A stretch of 64,000 nucleotides of DNA from Darksidea phi (GCA_030770425.1 JASJFT010000113.1:62001-126000); one strand, 5' to 3'. Positions 23,087 to 35,740 are shown, counted from the stretch's first letter. Numbers and translations: made by a program. Notes: generated by a model from the letters alone, not told the origin.

Positions 23087-24373
23087 GCTACTTCCCTCCA
23101 TCATCATCACTCACCCCCTTTCATCAACATCGTTCCCATCTCATCTCCGACTGCTTCATTACGCACTCTCCTCCCTATTTGGCACCTCGTTGTCGTCACA
23201 GCCCTGCGTGGTTGTCCACGTGCGCATCTCTTCTCTACACTCACTCTGAGTCACATTTTCGCCCCCTCCGATTCACATCCCGCTCATCGACCCCTTAACG
23301 CCCCGACCACCGATCTTAACCAGCACCAACACGCAACGCACATACGCGCGTCGGACTCATCGTCTGCCGTCGCCGTTATCTTCGCTTCTTGTATCATACA
23401 CTTCCCTCGATCAGCCGCAAGGCTATGACTCTGAACCATCGAGGCTTCTACTCTTTCTCTCTCAGTTATGTTTTTTCAGGCGTTCAGGTTCCAAGATACC
23501 ATTCTGGCGCTCATTTGCCAAACTCGTTGTACTATACTTATCTTTCTTCATCGTGTTAGCTTTCGCGTTCATCAGATTGAGTCACGATTGTACTTCTTCA
23601 TCGCTGTTCTATCTCATTGGCCATCAAAATTTGCGAAGGATACTCGGCCTTGTTGTCTGGAGCGTTTGCCTTTTTCCGTTCTTCAAATAAAACGTGGCCA
23701 TGTCACGGCGGCCTACCAGGTTGTTCTCAAACTTTTCCCTTTTCGCGACTTTTCAACATAATAACGACTCTCCACTGGGTTATTTCTGCGGGTCAGATGG
23801 GCACCAAATTGTACTACTGTTGAGAATGGGCTGCTTGTATGTTTGTCGATATTTCGGGTACTGCGGGAGTTGGAATGAGCTGGTGCGTAGTGCATCTACT
23901 ATAACTATCATGGTGAATCGAATCTTGACTTGAGCGAGTCAAAAACCCATCTACTCTCTATGCAGGATTTGAAACACATAGCCAGCGGCCGAAGCGCCAG
24001 CTTCCTCTCCAGCCTCGTGATTAAAATACTACCTGTCACTCGCCGAGTCTCAATATCACACAGCGAAAAATCGCTCTCAGCAGCCCAGCACAGAACGTTT
24101 CAGCCCGAGAGAAAACCCCTCCCCAGTCTCCTCACGCCCAGCAATTTCCCAGCAAAGCATCCCAGATGCTACGATTAGCAAGCACACTATATCACACCAA
24201 CAAGGATACGACCGCCAAATTAGTACCCCCGCCGACCCATCCAGCCCCTCGGGACGGCAAGTCTCACCTCTGCGCTCAGCGAGGCGTTGGGCGAGAAGAT
24301 TGCCTCTTCCTCACCTCGGACGGCACGCTAGAAACATCTAGCCGCACAGCCGCGGTAACCAGCGCTGCGCCAG
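23087..24373. other. Intergenic, nothing recognised
   Basis: The first 500 bp are C/T-rich and may be the 3' UTR of the BTB gene. Several short open frames on the plus strand have no protein-like features. Nothing else was recognised. Confidence 0.5.
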
Positions 24374-24940
24374 ATGAGGCCGCCCACAGCCAACTTTCGC
24401 TCTGGTACTCACGCATCGTACAATGACTCACCACAACGGGAGCATTGTTCCGCGGCTACCAACACCGGAGACCGAACAAAGTTAAATGGTGAGACAAAGA
24501 ATCTATGCAAGGTTCACAAAACGACGATCAGGGATGCCAAAACGCCTTTCGCGGGAGCAGACCCTCCGGTGCAAGAAAGTGGGAGCGAAGCAAGATCGGA
24601 TACCAACAAGGAGGGGCGCTCTGGTATGGGATTGGATGGCATTGCTGGTTCAAAGTGGGATAAAGTGTTGGGGTACGTGTCGGAGGCTGACGCGATATCA
24701 CATGATAGGGTGACAGTGCGTCCGTGCGCGCGGGATGCCGGGATGCTACCTAATGGGGTGGCAAAGCTATTAGAGAGAGAGAGAGCATGCACAAGGGTAT
24801 GTCCCTTAAAGTTCTGTAACGTATCCTATTCTGGGTATATATGCTGTGCCATGGTCCGGTGTTCCTTGCCGGCGTGCTCGCAGCTCCGTCTCGACGATCC
24901 GCAGCGGAACTGCATTTTCCCATGCAGGCTTACAATATAG
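24374..24940 (+). CDS. Doubtful hypothetical protein
   Basis: A 188-codon frame on the plus strand. Its central part (polar, with a run of Gly, Asp and Lys near 24600-24680) looks somewhat coding, whereas the C-terminal 50 codons are Cys-rich and do not. A neighbouring frame from 24166 could be an upstream exon, but no convincing splice joins them. A (GA)n run lies at 24772-24786. No domain was recognised. Treat it as a weak candidate. Confidence 0.2.
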   Translation: MRPPTANFRSGTHASYNDSPQREHCSAATNTGDRTKLNGETKNLCKVHKTTIRDAKTPFAGADPPVQESGSEARSDTNKEGRSGMGLDGIAGSKWDKVLGYVSEADAISHDRVTVRPCARDAGMLPNGVAKLLERERACTRVCPLKFCNVSYSGYICCAMVRCSLPACSQLRLDDPQRNCIFPCRLTI

Positions 24941-25042
24941 AGCCATGTCCGCCAATGAAACACTGCAGTGCCATCCCGGAGAAAGTCAGGGCGCAGCGGT
25001 AGAGCAGTAGCATAAGATAGTGTAGGCTCAACACTTTAGGCA

Positions 25043-26841
25043 TCAGACCCCTGTCCCTGGAAATGCGCCCTTTTTATTCACCACAACGATCCCATGGTCG
25101 CGCGAGATGTAGCCTTTCATGAGCCCCTGTGACTGTCGTAAGCTCTGATATATTAAGCGGCCACGTATGAATGACAAGGGTGATAAGCGAGGGCTACCAC
25201 CTCGAATGAGGCGAAGAAGCCGGCCTACTAGGCTTAAGGGCGCATGAGACACGGGTAGATGCAGAAAAGATGGTGGTGGGTGGGTTAGGGTTGCAAGTGG
25301 AGTGGCAATAATCGTAACCGCACATACCTTGTATATCATGTTGGCCAAGAGGCACTCGACCTCGTCATCGTCAATCACTTGGCCACTGCCTGCTCCTGCG
25401 GTGCCCATTCGAAAGGCCGTTGCGAAGTGACTGATTGGTATTCTCGACTTCCTGATCTTGTTCTTCTCCGTTTGTCCTTCCTTCAAGTCCTCATAGCCTT
25501 CAGCTAGGAAGACCTTTCTCAACAAATTACGCAAGGCGATGTCGCGGCTTCGTTCCAGGGTCAGAAAGACACGGCGTTTCACGAACTCCGGTTCACCTTC
25601 CGCTAGAGCCCTGTCGAAGCCTGATAGGTCGCCCCTCCTTATCGAACTAACGAGGTCGCCGAAGAGGCGTCTCACATGCGGATACTCGTTGAGCAGTTGC
25701 GCGCTCGGGATTTTATGCTGCGTGATGAGTCGACACGGAACGAGGTAGGTGAGAATGAGCCTGGCCCCTTTTAGCACAACACGCGGGTTAGATTGACGGT
25801 GGCTTACTCCTTATTGCGCACGCTTCGCGCGAGGCAGGTGTTCCATGCCTCTGTCAGGTGGACTTCTGCCTACGAAGTGTGAGCACATGCAAACGAGACT
25901 AAGAGTGGCCTCTGACCTTGGCGTAGTCTTCCTGTAGGAAGGAGAGTACCCCGACATAGTACTTGTACGTAACTCGATGCGACGCGGGGAACAATTCGAA
26001 AGGCGGTAGATCTGTTTGCGCATCGATTGACTTGACCACATTCTTTGACAAGGAGATAGCTTTGAGCTAGACGAGTATTAGTATTGGCGCAATGATATCG
26101 GTCTAGGTCAGCTACCTTGAAATAAGTTTTGAACTGCAGGTTTGCTATGCAGTAGACACCCCATTTGCGGGACGACATCATGTCAGGGTTTCTAGCCGAG
26201 TTACCTCCATGACCGTGATAAGGATCAATAGAAGTGTTGTTAACCCACCTATCATACACGCATAGTGAGTATATCCGATTGAACACACGCGCAACTTCCT
26301 CCAGCTTCTCGTTCCTTGCAGTCGTGCTCACAATGTCATCCTGGAAGCCTGCATTGAACGCAGCCGGCTTCTCCTTCGCTATCTGTTCGTCGGCTTTGAT
26401 GGCAAATTTTCTAAGGTTATTTGCTGTAAAATAGAGCGTGAAGACAGTCCAATGAGGCAAGCTTCCGTTTGAGTTGTACTTTATGAAGTTGCTGGTCAAG
26501 TCTTTCCACGCATCATACACGTCCAGCAATTGCCGTTCTGAAAGCTTTCCCTGATTCTGAGCTTGCTCTGCCTTAATTATCCTGTCCACAGCACGCCAAT
26601 AGCAAGCGATTATGTCGACCCAGCCCTGAATCTCGTCGAACGAGGTCCGGTTCGGCATTCCGTTCTGGACCGCATATCGTACATCGCCCAAGACCTTTTC
26701 CTCATTCGAGGAGCGCCAGAAGTCATATAGGCGGCCGGGATCCTGCGGCGGAGGAGTTGGGCTGAGGAAGTGAGCTACCGACATGGCTGAGCGAGAGGCA
26801 TAGGCGGCCAGAAAGGGCTCGAGAGCTGCCTGCAACGCCAT
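25043..26841 (-). CDS. csn12: CSN12-like PCI domain protein
   Basis: Exons (minus) 26841-26116, 26066-25917, 25869-25808, 25760-25328 and 25126-25043 sum to 485 codons (484 residues). The protein is helical, with [12 protein letters not shown] joining exons 3 and 4, then [20 protein letters not shown] and, near the end, [14 protein letters not shown] with [13 protein letters not shown]. This matches the PCI winged-helix end of Csn12/Thp1-type proteins, which associate with the COP9 signalosome or the TREX-2 mRNA export complex. The last intron (201 bp) is a multiple of three and has no stop, so retention would keep the frame. The gene is divergent from the ribosomal protein gene at 27151. Confidence 0.85.
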
Positions 26842-27150
26842 GTCTAGTGATGATGAGTGCGAAGATCAGCCAAAATTATGCGGTGGTATATCCGGGGAGC
26901 CGCGCAACATCGTTGATGGGCGTTAAGCGTGAGGCGTTGTGGATATGTTTTCTTCAGGCTGGTGGAGGGGCGTCGATGATGCCAAGACCTTAGCTCGGAA
27001 AGCGCTTAGCGTGCCCACACGAAATTCGACAGACGAATTCAACACCCGACACTTGACCTTACGACAACACCGGTACTAACACCACATAGCATCAAGGTAA
27101 GGCGCTGCCATGCTATACTATCTTCATTTGGGTTGCTAATTGAGTTGCAG
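26842..27150. promoter_or_regulatory. Divergent promoter between csn12 and eL20
   Basis: A 309-bp region separates the two divergent start codons. I see no canonical TATA box. The 50 bases before the eL20 ATG are pyrimidine rich, as in many fungal ribosomal protein genes. Confidence 0.5.
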
Positions 27151-28156
27151 ATGGGTAAGCAGTTCTTCTTTTCCTTTCGCCGTCGATCCAGCAGTTGCAG
27201 CTCTATTTCGCACCTCGATACCTGGATCCCCCGATCGCAAAGCGCCGCATACCGCCCGGTTCGATTTGCAGATGAAAGATCTCAAATATTGAGCGGGGAA
27301 CAAGTGAAGAGGCGGGGCTTGCGGCTTTCAGAGGATGGCGGAAGTGGCAGATATGATACCAACAGCATTACTTTGTCATACCCATAGTCGCGACCGCAGA
27401 CATCGCACCCGCAGAACCGCACCTCGCTTGGCACAATATTTACAGCGCAAATCGGATTGCAATTGTTGGACTGGGCGGGTCGTGATAAATGCTTCGGTCA
27501 GAACTGACTTGCGCAGGTCGCCTTCAGGAATACCAGGTTATTGGGCGCCATCTGCCCACCGAGGCCAACCCGGCTCCCAAGCTCTACCGCATGCGCATTT
27601 TTGCGCCCAACGACGTCGTCGCCAAGTCGCGGTTCTGGTACTTCCTCGGCAAGCTCCGCAAGATCAAGAAGGCGAACGGCGAGATCGTTTCCCTGAACCA
27701 GGTGCGTACATCAGCCATGGGCCACAGACGCCTGTGCAGGCCACTGCGGAACGTAGACTAATTTCCTCCAGATCTACGAGAAGCGCCCCCAGAAGGTCAA
27801 GAACTTCGGTATCTGGATCCGCTACGATTCCCGCTCCGGCACCCACAACATGTACAAGGAGTACCGTGAGATGTCGCGGACCGACGCCGTCGACGCCCTG
27901 TACCAGGACATGGCTGCCCGTCACCGATCACGCTTCAGGTCGGTCCACGTACGTTGAACCCTCCCTGCGTTCTCCACCACAGACTAACCCCGGCTAGATC
28001 CTCAAGGTCGTTGAGGTCGAGAAGACCGCCGATGTCCGCCGTCCGTACATCAAGCAGCTCCTCACCAAGGGCCTCAAATTCCCGCTACCCCACCGCGTCA
28101 CCAAGAAGGCTGGAGGCAAGATCTTCGCTTCCCACAGGCCGTCAACTTTCTTCTAA
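27151..28156 (+). CDS. RPL20: 60S ribosomal protein eL20 (L18a)
   Basis: Exons 27151-27154, 27517-27701, 27772-27948 and 27998-28156 give 174 residues, the usual length for the family. The first exon holds only ATGG, joined across a 362-bp intron to give [15 protein letters not shown]. Diagnostic segments include [48 protein letters not shown] and the C-terminal HRPSTFF. It is a structural protein of the large ribosomal subunit, acting in the cytosol and assembled in the nucleolus. The long first intron right after the start codon is common in ribosomal protein genes. It runs toward the enoyl-CoA hydratase gene, with 279 bp between the stops. Confidence 0.95.
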
Positions 28157-28435
28157 GCGTCTTCTTTCATGGAGTGGGATCTGGATGGCAGGCAAAGCAG
28201 GGATGATATGGATTTCTCGGGCTTTATGGCATGGCTTCAAAAGTGAAGTGTACTAGGAACGAATCAAAACCCCTGATACCTACCATGGACTATTCAAGGC
28301 AAGGCCGAAGTGACGCACACAGTTTGCAATTTGGCTTTCTTTCCGAAATCGAGAATGATACTAACCAGTCATTGGAGACAGGCGATGGACTTGAGAATGT
28401 TCGCCTTCGTCAATCCACGATGCAATACTCATACG

Positions 28436-29519
28436 CTAAATCTTAGACTTCGGACCCGTCTCAAATTTTGGCCTCCTCACAACATCAATTGGACTCCACC
28501 ACGGATACGCAGATAGATTTGTCTTGTCCATCGTCCCTGTGAAGTTGGCAGGCCGCTTCTGCAAAAACGACTGCACGCCCTCTTTGTTATCGCTACAAAT
28601 CACGTCAGCGCAGGCACTTCGAGGAATGTTCTGGCCAAAGGTGACTTACGCAGACGTGAGCAATTCAAACAAAACCCGCGAGTCAAGAAGATGCGTCGCT
28701 TCCGGCGAACCTGCATCGCGAAACATCATCTCCTTCATCAGATACGTACTCACAGCACTAGTATTCCTAACCACCTCCACCGCAACCTCCAACGCCCTAC
28801 TCAGCACCTCTTCCGGTCTATCCACCACCTCCGCGAACAAGCCACTCCACACGGGATCCGTAGCTAGATACGTGCTCCCCGTGGTGACCGCCTGCATAGC
28901 ACGCGAGTGTCCGATGAGCCGCGGCAGATAGAAGGAGGAACAAGCTTCCATGACGAGGCCACGACGCGCGAAGACGAAGCCGATTTTGGCGAGCCGGTGC
29001 GTGATGCGTATGTTCATGGGGAGCGTCATTGTGATGCCGACGCCGACGGCGGAGCCGTTCAGGGCGCCGATGGTGGGTTTACGACAGTGGGCTATGGCCA
29101 GGGTTACTCTGCCGCCGCTGTGCAATAAATACTGTTAGCAAAGCACCCTCCTACATCACTCCCCTCTACCACCAATATTTACCATCATGGATGTGAAACA
29201 TTACATACCCATCCCTATGCTCATTAACACGCTCGTCACCGCCCATAAACCCAATTTCCAAATCCGCACCCGCGCAAAAAATCTTGCCCTCCCCACCCGT
29301 AAATACTATACATTTCACTCTATCGTCGACATCGAACATGCTATATGCCTCTTCTATCTCTAGCATCATGGTTTTGGTGAAAGCATTGTGGTTCTGCGGC
29401 CTCCAGAGCGTGAGGACGATAATGCATGGATCGAGGGAGTAGTGCTGTGTTTTGATTTGCGTCCAGGGGAGGTCGTCGTAGCGGGTGGGCAGGGTTGGTG
29501 GGGCGCGGGGTTGTGGCAT
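28436..29519 (-). CDS. Enoyl-CoA hydratase/isomerase family protein
   Basis: Exons (minus) 29519-29209, 29117-28650 and 28592-28436 give 311 residues. Crotonase-fold features are HNAFTKTMMLEIEEAY, the oxyanion-hole strand GKIFCAGADLEIG, and the second half KPTIGALNGSAVGVGITMTL. DNKEGVQSFLQKRP is typical of the C-terminal helices. The protein ends in SKI, close to the peroxisomal targeting tripeptide SKL, so a peroxisomal enoyl-CoA hydratase or delta3,delta2-enoyl-CoA isomerase acting in beta-oxidation is likely; which reaction cannot be told from the sequence. The ATG at 29519 is the first in frame after an upstream TAG. It is convergent with eL20. Confidence 0.88.
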
Positions 29520-30062
29520 CGAGGCGGCGGCGGTGGGGGTGGTGATGGGAAGGGGGGACGTGGGACGTTGGCGGCGGGTGGAAGGTCTATAGAGCTGTGC
29601 TAGCAGTGAGTTGAAGATGTTAGCATATACGTAAGATCAAAAGCAGACTCTCAATGGCGGTAATGTAGCTCTAGTACTGGCTCTAGCGCGTTGGTTTGTT
29701 GTGTGCGGAGTAATCATGCTTGGGGTAAGCTTGCAGACCGAGGTTCGTACGTCAGGGCGGCATATCCGGCTTGGCGGGGGTTTTGAGGTAAGTTGATTGG
29801 TAGGACTCTCACGAACGTAGAAGCTGTATAAAATTGGTTTCGCTGGGATTACTGATCGGATGGGTATAGAGAGGGTGGAAAAGAGCGGATGGATATGACG
29901 CAAGTTCACAAGACGTCATCGACGACCCGTGTCTACTCCAGCTATTACTTCGGACTTGTATAGTGTCTTAGCTTCTGTTACGCTAGAAATGCCCTCCAAA
30001 ATACACTGCTCTACAATTACACTATCGTGGTATCTTTTCCTTGATGTTCCCTTACATGCCTT
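29520..30062. other. Intergenic, nothing recognised
   Basis: This 543-bp stretch lies between the enoyl-CoA hydratase start and the nucleoporin stop. It should contain the promoter of the former and the 3' end of the latter; no further gene or repeat was seen. Confidence 0.5.
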
Positions 30063-33000
30063 CTAGGCTGGCGTAACTTCTCCTTCCGCAAAAGCTCTCC
30101 CCATCTCCCTTGCAATACCCAGCCTCAGCACCCGAATAACATCTTCACCCTTGGCACCACGTGGAAAGCCTTTCCGCCAATCCCAACCCCGCTTCGCGTT
30201 ATCAAACGTGCTACCCCCTTTGACTAACACAGCAGAGCTCTCGGTACTCAGCCCTTGCATTGATCCAAGGTCCGTGCTACCGATGAGTGAAAACTGCGAT
30301 GATGCTGTCGTGAGGTTTGATGTGGATTTGCCTAGTGATGGTTCTGAAGGGAGCGTGGCAGCTAGAACTTCTTCGCATTGGGCGATAATCATGCTGGGTG
30401 CGGTTGATAGGTCTTCGACGGCCGAGAGGAGGGAGTAGAGGTGACGGAGGGTAAGTGTGCGCTTGGGTTCTGCAGCGTTATTAGCCATAGTTCATTAAAG
30501 TACGGAGGATAATAGACATACGGTTTACAAAGACCAGCGCCTCTCCCAACAGAGGCAGAAGCACGTCGACCTGCACCACAGTCTCCACCTCAGGATCGTA
30601 TAGTCCTCCTCGGATACTGGAAGCGGCACTCGAGATGATGACCGCAAGTGCGTTGGCCGCTGCGCGTTTCCGAGCCATCGGTCTATGCGCGGGTTTCTCT
30701 CCTTCCTTGAGTAGCACCTCTTCATCCCTAAGATCATAGAACTTGCGGATTGTCGCATAGCCACTAAGATTATTTGACAGAAGTTCTGCTGCTTCTGAGT
30801 CGAGGCTAGAGAGCTTCGTAAGCGTCTGTTTTGGAGAGGCGATGAGGGAATTGAGAGAGCTATCAAGCTCCGCCCGTGGAGGGTATGCAATGGATTTGAC
30901 GAGGCAGTGTGCCACGAGCACACGGAGTACTTCTTGGATTTTAGAGGCTGCATGAGCACGCGCGTAGTACAGTAAGGTGTCTCCATAGTTTTGCGTGTTT
31001 GTGCGAAGATGATCGGCGTATTTCTATCTAATATCAGTTACATGCTCTAATCTGAGGCTGAAAAAGTTATACTTACCAGGGCAATGCCCAGAGCTTGTTT
31101 GGATAAGCCCATGTTATGACATAGTTGCGTGATCTTGTCCACCCTATGGCCAGAGTGCAGTGGAAGTTGATCAAGTATACGTTCGATTCGCTCGTTTGCA
31201 AGAACAGTGTCATCCAACCGTCCGAGCACTTGGATTGCTAGCTCCCAACCTTCCTTCGTCGTGCTGCCATCCCGGGTTGTAATCCGGTCCTTAGATGTGA
31301 GAAGATTAGAGTAGGCGATGAGAAGGTCATCCTGGGAGACACCATTCCGCTGCTGCTCGGTGTAGCTCAACACCATCAGGTCGCTCCGATCAAAGTGATT
31401 AAGAATACCGTCTGCCCGCATGAACCATTCGCCCGCCGTTGCAACCTCGGCGACAGCAGCGGCCATTACTAGCGACGATCCGCGCAGGATCTGCAATGCA
31501 CCTTCTACATTATCGTCGATAATGCACGCGAGTCCGACTTCGAAACGGTCTACCGTGTTGATGGTGAACTCATCCTCGCCTTCAAGCGCGGCGGCGAAGG
31601 CGGAGGATAAGCGCTGAGTATATGCTTTAACAGGGGTCACGTCAACACTACGTATCCGCTGTGACCGCGCAAGTGATCGGCGACTCGCTGCGAGACTTCC
31701 CTGGGCGACCTCGTCCTCATCGCCATCCCACCATATTGTAAGGCCTAAAGTAGCATCGATCCAATCCGAGGAGATTGCCATGATCTCTTCCTCGTTTCCG
31801 AGCAGTAATTGGTACAACCTGCTAAGGTTTTGATAGATGGACCATGGGACCTTACTCTCAGCTTTGCGGCTGCGCGTGCTTAGATGAAACATAGCCTGTG
31901 ACTGGGAGATGCCGAAATGAGAGGCTTGGAAAGGTTGCGAAACCGAATGCCTGTTCTTGCTATCGCCTTCTGCAAGTTGTTCGAGGTCACCGAGAGCGTG
32001 ATCCACTCGCTTCCTGAATATATTCCAGTCATGACCCTTGACATCCCAGTCATTCAAGCGAACAGCGGGGCATTCATCGAGGACATCGAAAGCACGGCGA
32101 GCAGCGAGTCTTGCGTATTCAAGTTGCGTACTTGTGTACCCGGAACGGCCTGTATCATCCTGTGCCGTTTCAGCAACCTCAAAATTGGCGCCTTTTAAAA
32201 GCTCCATAGTCTTGGTAAACTGCCCGCGAGAAGCCGAGGCGCGAACAGCATCCCAGAAATACTGATGCCTCGAATACCCTCTAGTCTCCTTCAAGACTAC
32301 GTCTATCTCGGATTCAATGGGCCGATAGGTGTTAAGCCAGTCAAGTAGCACCTTAGGAATGGGTGTGAAACTGTCTACTCCCGGACGTGTTAGTGCGAGC
32401 GAGGACGCTGCAAGACCCTTTTCATCGACTTTTGGGGTGGGGTGGTGGATGCTGAGGAGCAAACTCGCCAACCGAGTGGCATTTGAGAGAGCGGCAGCAG
32501 TGCCGGACCGACTCGATGCTAGCCCTCCTCGTGCTGTCGTTTGTGACGAAGCCTGCCACAGGGCCAGCAGCTCATGCGCAATCTCTCCGAGCACGCTCGC
32601 TCTCTTGTCGGGCGCATCATTTGCGTAGGAGTCGGCCAATCTCTCCATCAGCCTCTCCGTCTCCAATATCATCTCATCGGGTTCGTGCAGGTTTGCGCGG
32701 TCGAAGCTGGGCGTCATGCCTTTCGCAAGGCTCATGAGATCATATTGCGATTGTTTTGCGCCCGGCCGTACAATGGTAGGGCCAGACAGAGAATCCGCAG
32801 CGCTGGTTCGAGACGCGACGGATTGAGATAGCCGGTTCTGAACTTTCGGGTGACGCTGTCCTGACACAATATCATCCTTATAGGACTCGTCGTGCATTCC
32901 TTTGTCCTCATTGTCTTCTGCATCCTCCTCCTCCTCCTCATCATCATCCTCCATGTCTTCATCCTCATCCTCCTCTTCTGAACCTTCGGCATCTTCCTCC

Positions 33001-33362
33001 TCAGCCCGCGGCGGACTGCTTGGAAGGCGGTATGCAGAACTGGACGTCCTTCCCCGCTGCGATCCCGGCCGACCTAACGTTGATGCCCTTATAGACCCCA
33101 GACCGGTTCCCTCAAACAGACCACTTTTCGGCGGGGAGCTGCCATATGTCGATGCCTGGAAATTGTACCTGCTGGGCTGCTCAAAGTTCGGGCGCGAGTT
33201 GCCAAACAAACTGTTCGCGGCTGGAGGCGCTCCAGCAGGAGTGGAAGAAGGGATGACGGAATGATCAGGCGGTGGACCTGCGGGGGTCGTCGAGGGCGCA
33301 AAGCGACTTGAGCGGCGGGAGTCGGGGGTAGACGGGGGCGTGGACGAAGGGACGCGGAACAT
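30063..33362 (-). CDS. Nup85-like nucleoporin
   Basis: Exons (minus) 33362-31077, 31023-30522 and 30469-30063 give 1064 residues. The N-terminus (1-120) is Ser/Pro/Gly-rich with a few FG-type positions (LFGNS). Residues about 120-155 are an almost pure Glu/Asp tract, and the rest (from about 210) is alpha-helical solenoid without catalytic motifs. This layout, size and segments such as LDWLNTYRP, DYFWDAVRAS-like YFWDAVRAS and LARSQRIRS fit the Nup85 family of the Y-shaped (Nup84/Nup107) nuclear pore complex as I know it in filamentous fungi. The assignment is by overall similarity and not by a unique motif. A plus-strand mirror frame over the acidic tract is an artefact of the repeat. Confidence 0.6.
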
Positions 33363-34269
33363 GGCTGCGTTGGTTCTCAGGCGAGCTATGAGTCCAGACG
33401 CGGGGGATCAGGCGGCCGATTACTGCGCAATTGGCATTTCAAATCAAATTGCAGATGCGAGTTGGTCTCGAGTTGTCTGTACTTGGGCGAGGGTGGTGCT
33501 GAGGGGTGAAAGGGTCGCGGGTGCCCGTTGCGCTGCCCAACCGTAAACTTCACGAGCTTCAAACATTTGGACGCGCGCAGATGCTTGGCAATGAGCCCTT
33601 CCCTGTTCCAGCTAGGCGAATCTTTTCTCCAGGCGCAGGCATAGCGTCGGACTTAATATCCACGTTCATTACGCCGGGGAGTACAGGGAACCAACGCCCC
33701 CAACACGTCCCACTGCAAGCCCCGGCCCCAAAGTCAACTGAGACCTGGGGCATTGCCGACGCACTTATCTCACCATTGTCCTACTGTGGGCAGTATCCCA
33801 AGAGTTCTGGCACCGAATCAGACACAGTCGGCTTTCGCACGGGCATGCCCACTTGACACGCGCCTTATTCCCGTTTAATTACACAGTAGTCTCACCGCAT
33901 ATATTCTTACGCAACTAGGTGAACAGTAGAGTACTGTCCTTTCTAATATGAACTCTATTTATTTTCATATTCCGCTACCATGCAGGACCTGAACAAACCT
34001 TCTGTTGGTAACTCACGCATTATGTATCATAGTTGCATCGCGACTGTTGGGCAGACAAACGCTTCTTTGGCTCATACGCCGGGGCTCCACGCAGGAGGAA
34101 GAGCAAATTCGCGGTTTTATAAGGTGTTAATTCTGGCTCAATTTTCCCGATTGCGATCCGAGTGGGAAGAGCCGTTCCTTCTAGCTATCCAACAACCGAT
34201 ACTCCCTAACTTGAATTTGGGCTCGGAGAGCATCGTTGAAATAACAATGTTACCAGTCTTTACGCAAGG
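33363..34269. other. Intergenic, nothing recognised
   Basis: The stretch contains the nucleoporin promoter. Overlapping short open frames on both strands at 33500-33860 have no recognisable features, and I cannot support a gene. Confidence 0.45.
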
Positions 34270-35200
34270 AGCCCAGGGTCTGCACAAACCGTCCAATCGC
34301 TTCCTGAAGTAAACCAAAAAAGTAGGGAACGATCGTTTGAAGCCCGGAGTGGGAAGGTCAGGCATCCAAATGCCCAAAAATCAGAGCTTGTCGAGGCCCT
34401 TTGTTGAAAGAGAACTTCGGGTGCTAAGGATGCCGGTATGACCAGCTCTTTGGGAGGGCAAGTCGCAAAGAAGTATTCACCAAAGTCAGCAATGCGGGTG
34501 GTGCCACTTAATCACTGCTTGTCTACATTTGTGTACTGCACTGGCTCAACAACTGTTCGAGGAGCGGACGCCTGCGGGGTTAAGCCATCCCGTAGTCGAA
34601 GCTGCGCCGTACAGGGCCGGCCTAAATATTGGTAGACATGGGTCTCGGTCCATGAATTGAGGTTGGATAGCTCAAATAGCACATTCGAGTCAGTGAGATG
34701 CCAAGATACATTAGCTAGGACTCCAAGGTACAAGCGGAGACTTACCGCCATGGCATATTCCCATGGAGTGCATGTGCATAAGCCCTGCAGCAATCTGTTG
34801 AATAGCATTGCATATCAAGGGTCTCGAAAGGCAATGTTTCGCAAGCTTTCTCACGTTCGGCACCGCGGCAGTGAGCACTAAGCACGTGTGGCTGCCATTT
34901 GGTCCGTTTATCGTAAAAGAACCTTGTAGGTATACAATATTGGGAAGATTCGCGCCTTTGTTCCGAAGGCGGCTAAGCAATGCCACTTCCTGATCAGAAG
35001 CTTTGGCTGTGACGCTCTTGAGCGCTACATGTCGGTCTTCATCTAGGATTTTGGCAAGTCAGATGGTCGCAAAATCTCCATAGCCGAGCTTACGAATGAT
35101 GCTGTACCCGCTACTTACCGCTTCAGTCAAGTTAACGGGATGGTAGTTACTAGCACGGTCCTTTTCAACATCTTCTGCATCGTCTAGACGCGGGATTCAG
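34270..35200 (-). pseudogene. Decayed SR-protein-kinase-like gene
   Basis: Minus-strand reading from about 35190 gives YHPVNL, the glycine-rich loop KLGYGDFATI, HVALKSV with the ATP-binding Lys, then LPNIVYLQGSFTINGPNG and GLMHMHSMGICHG at the catalytic loop. After an intron-like gap come TDSNVLF, IADFGEYFFAT (DFG), LAPEVLF (APE) and SDFWAFGCLTF. This is the split kinase layout of SRPK-type fungal kinases. Two TGA codons replace Trp (after GDFATI, and before LSGTTRIADFG), and the intron after HGG has no AG acceptor at the expected place, so the Asp of the HGD loop is not restored. The gene is inactive but not heavily RIPed. Confidence 0.7.
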
Positions 35201-35740
35201 TATAACATGGCTTTCTGGTGGGACAGGCTAGCGAGCAGAATACGGAATTTTTGGCATACTAAAATCCTAAAAGAGATACATATTGTTAAGACAAAAGGCG
35301 CACTGAATGATTCTATAGCTCATGTGAGATTTCCTACACATTCTAACCACTGTCTCCCTATTCTTCCCTCTTTCTTCTTCAATATAACTTGGTATTTAAC
35401 TTAAAGAATTGATCATAAAGAAGCACTTCACTAAAAACTTCTTATCTAAAAGAATTTAGGTAATACTATTAGACACTAATGAAGTTGTGTTGCCTCAAAA
35501 GTAATTGTTTGTGCACTGCTGCGTATTTACGTGAGCCATAGAATTATAGATGATACCCCTTGTATGGGCTAGATATCTTAGGACTAATATAGCGCCTCTG
35601 CTTCCCTTTTATTATGTAGAGTCTTTTGCTGAAAGATAGAGCCATGGTAATTCACATCTCGTGGAGCTGATCCGCCGCCGGTCTTCCGACGCCACACTTG
35701 GCTGCCTGCGGACGACAACAACATCCCTCCCAAAGCATGA
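35201..35740. other. AT-rich intergenic stretch
   Basis: Moderately AT-rich sequence without recognisable genes or repeats. It may include the first exon or promoter of the decayed kinase (minus) and the promoter of the frameshifted gene that follows (plus). Confidence 0.45.

Noticed and set aside
32902..33264. Plus-strand frame with a long Ser run
   Set aside because: It is the antisense of the acidic tract of the Nup85-like gene.
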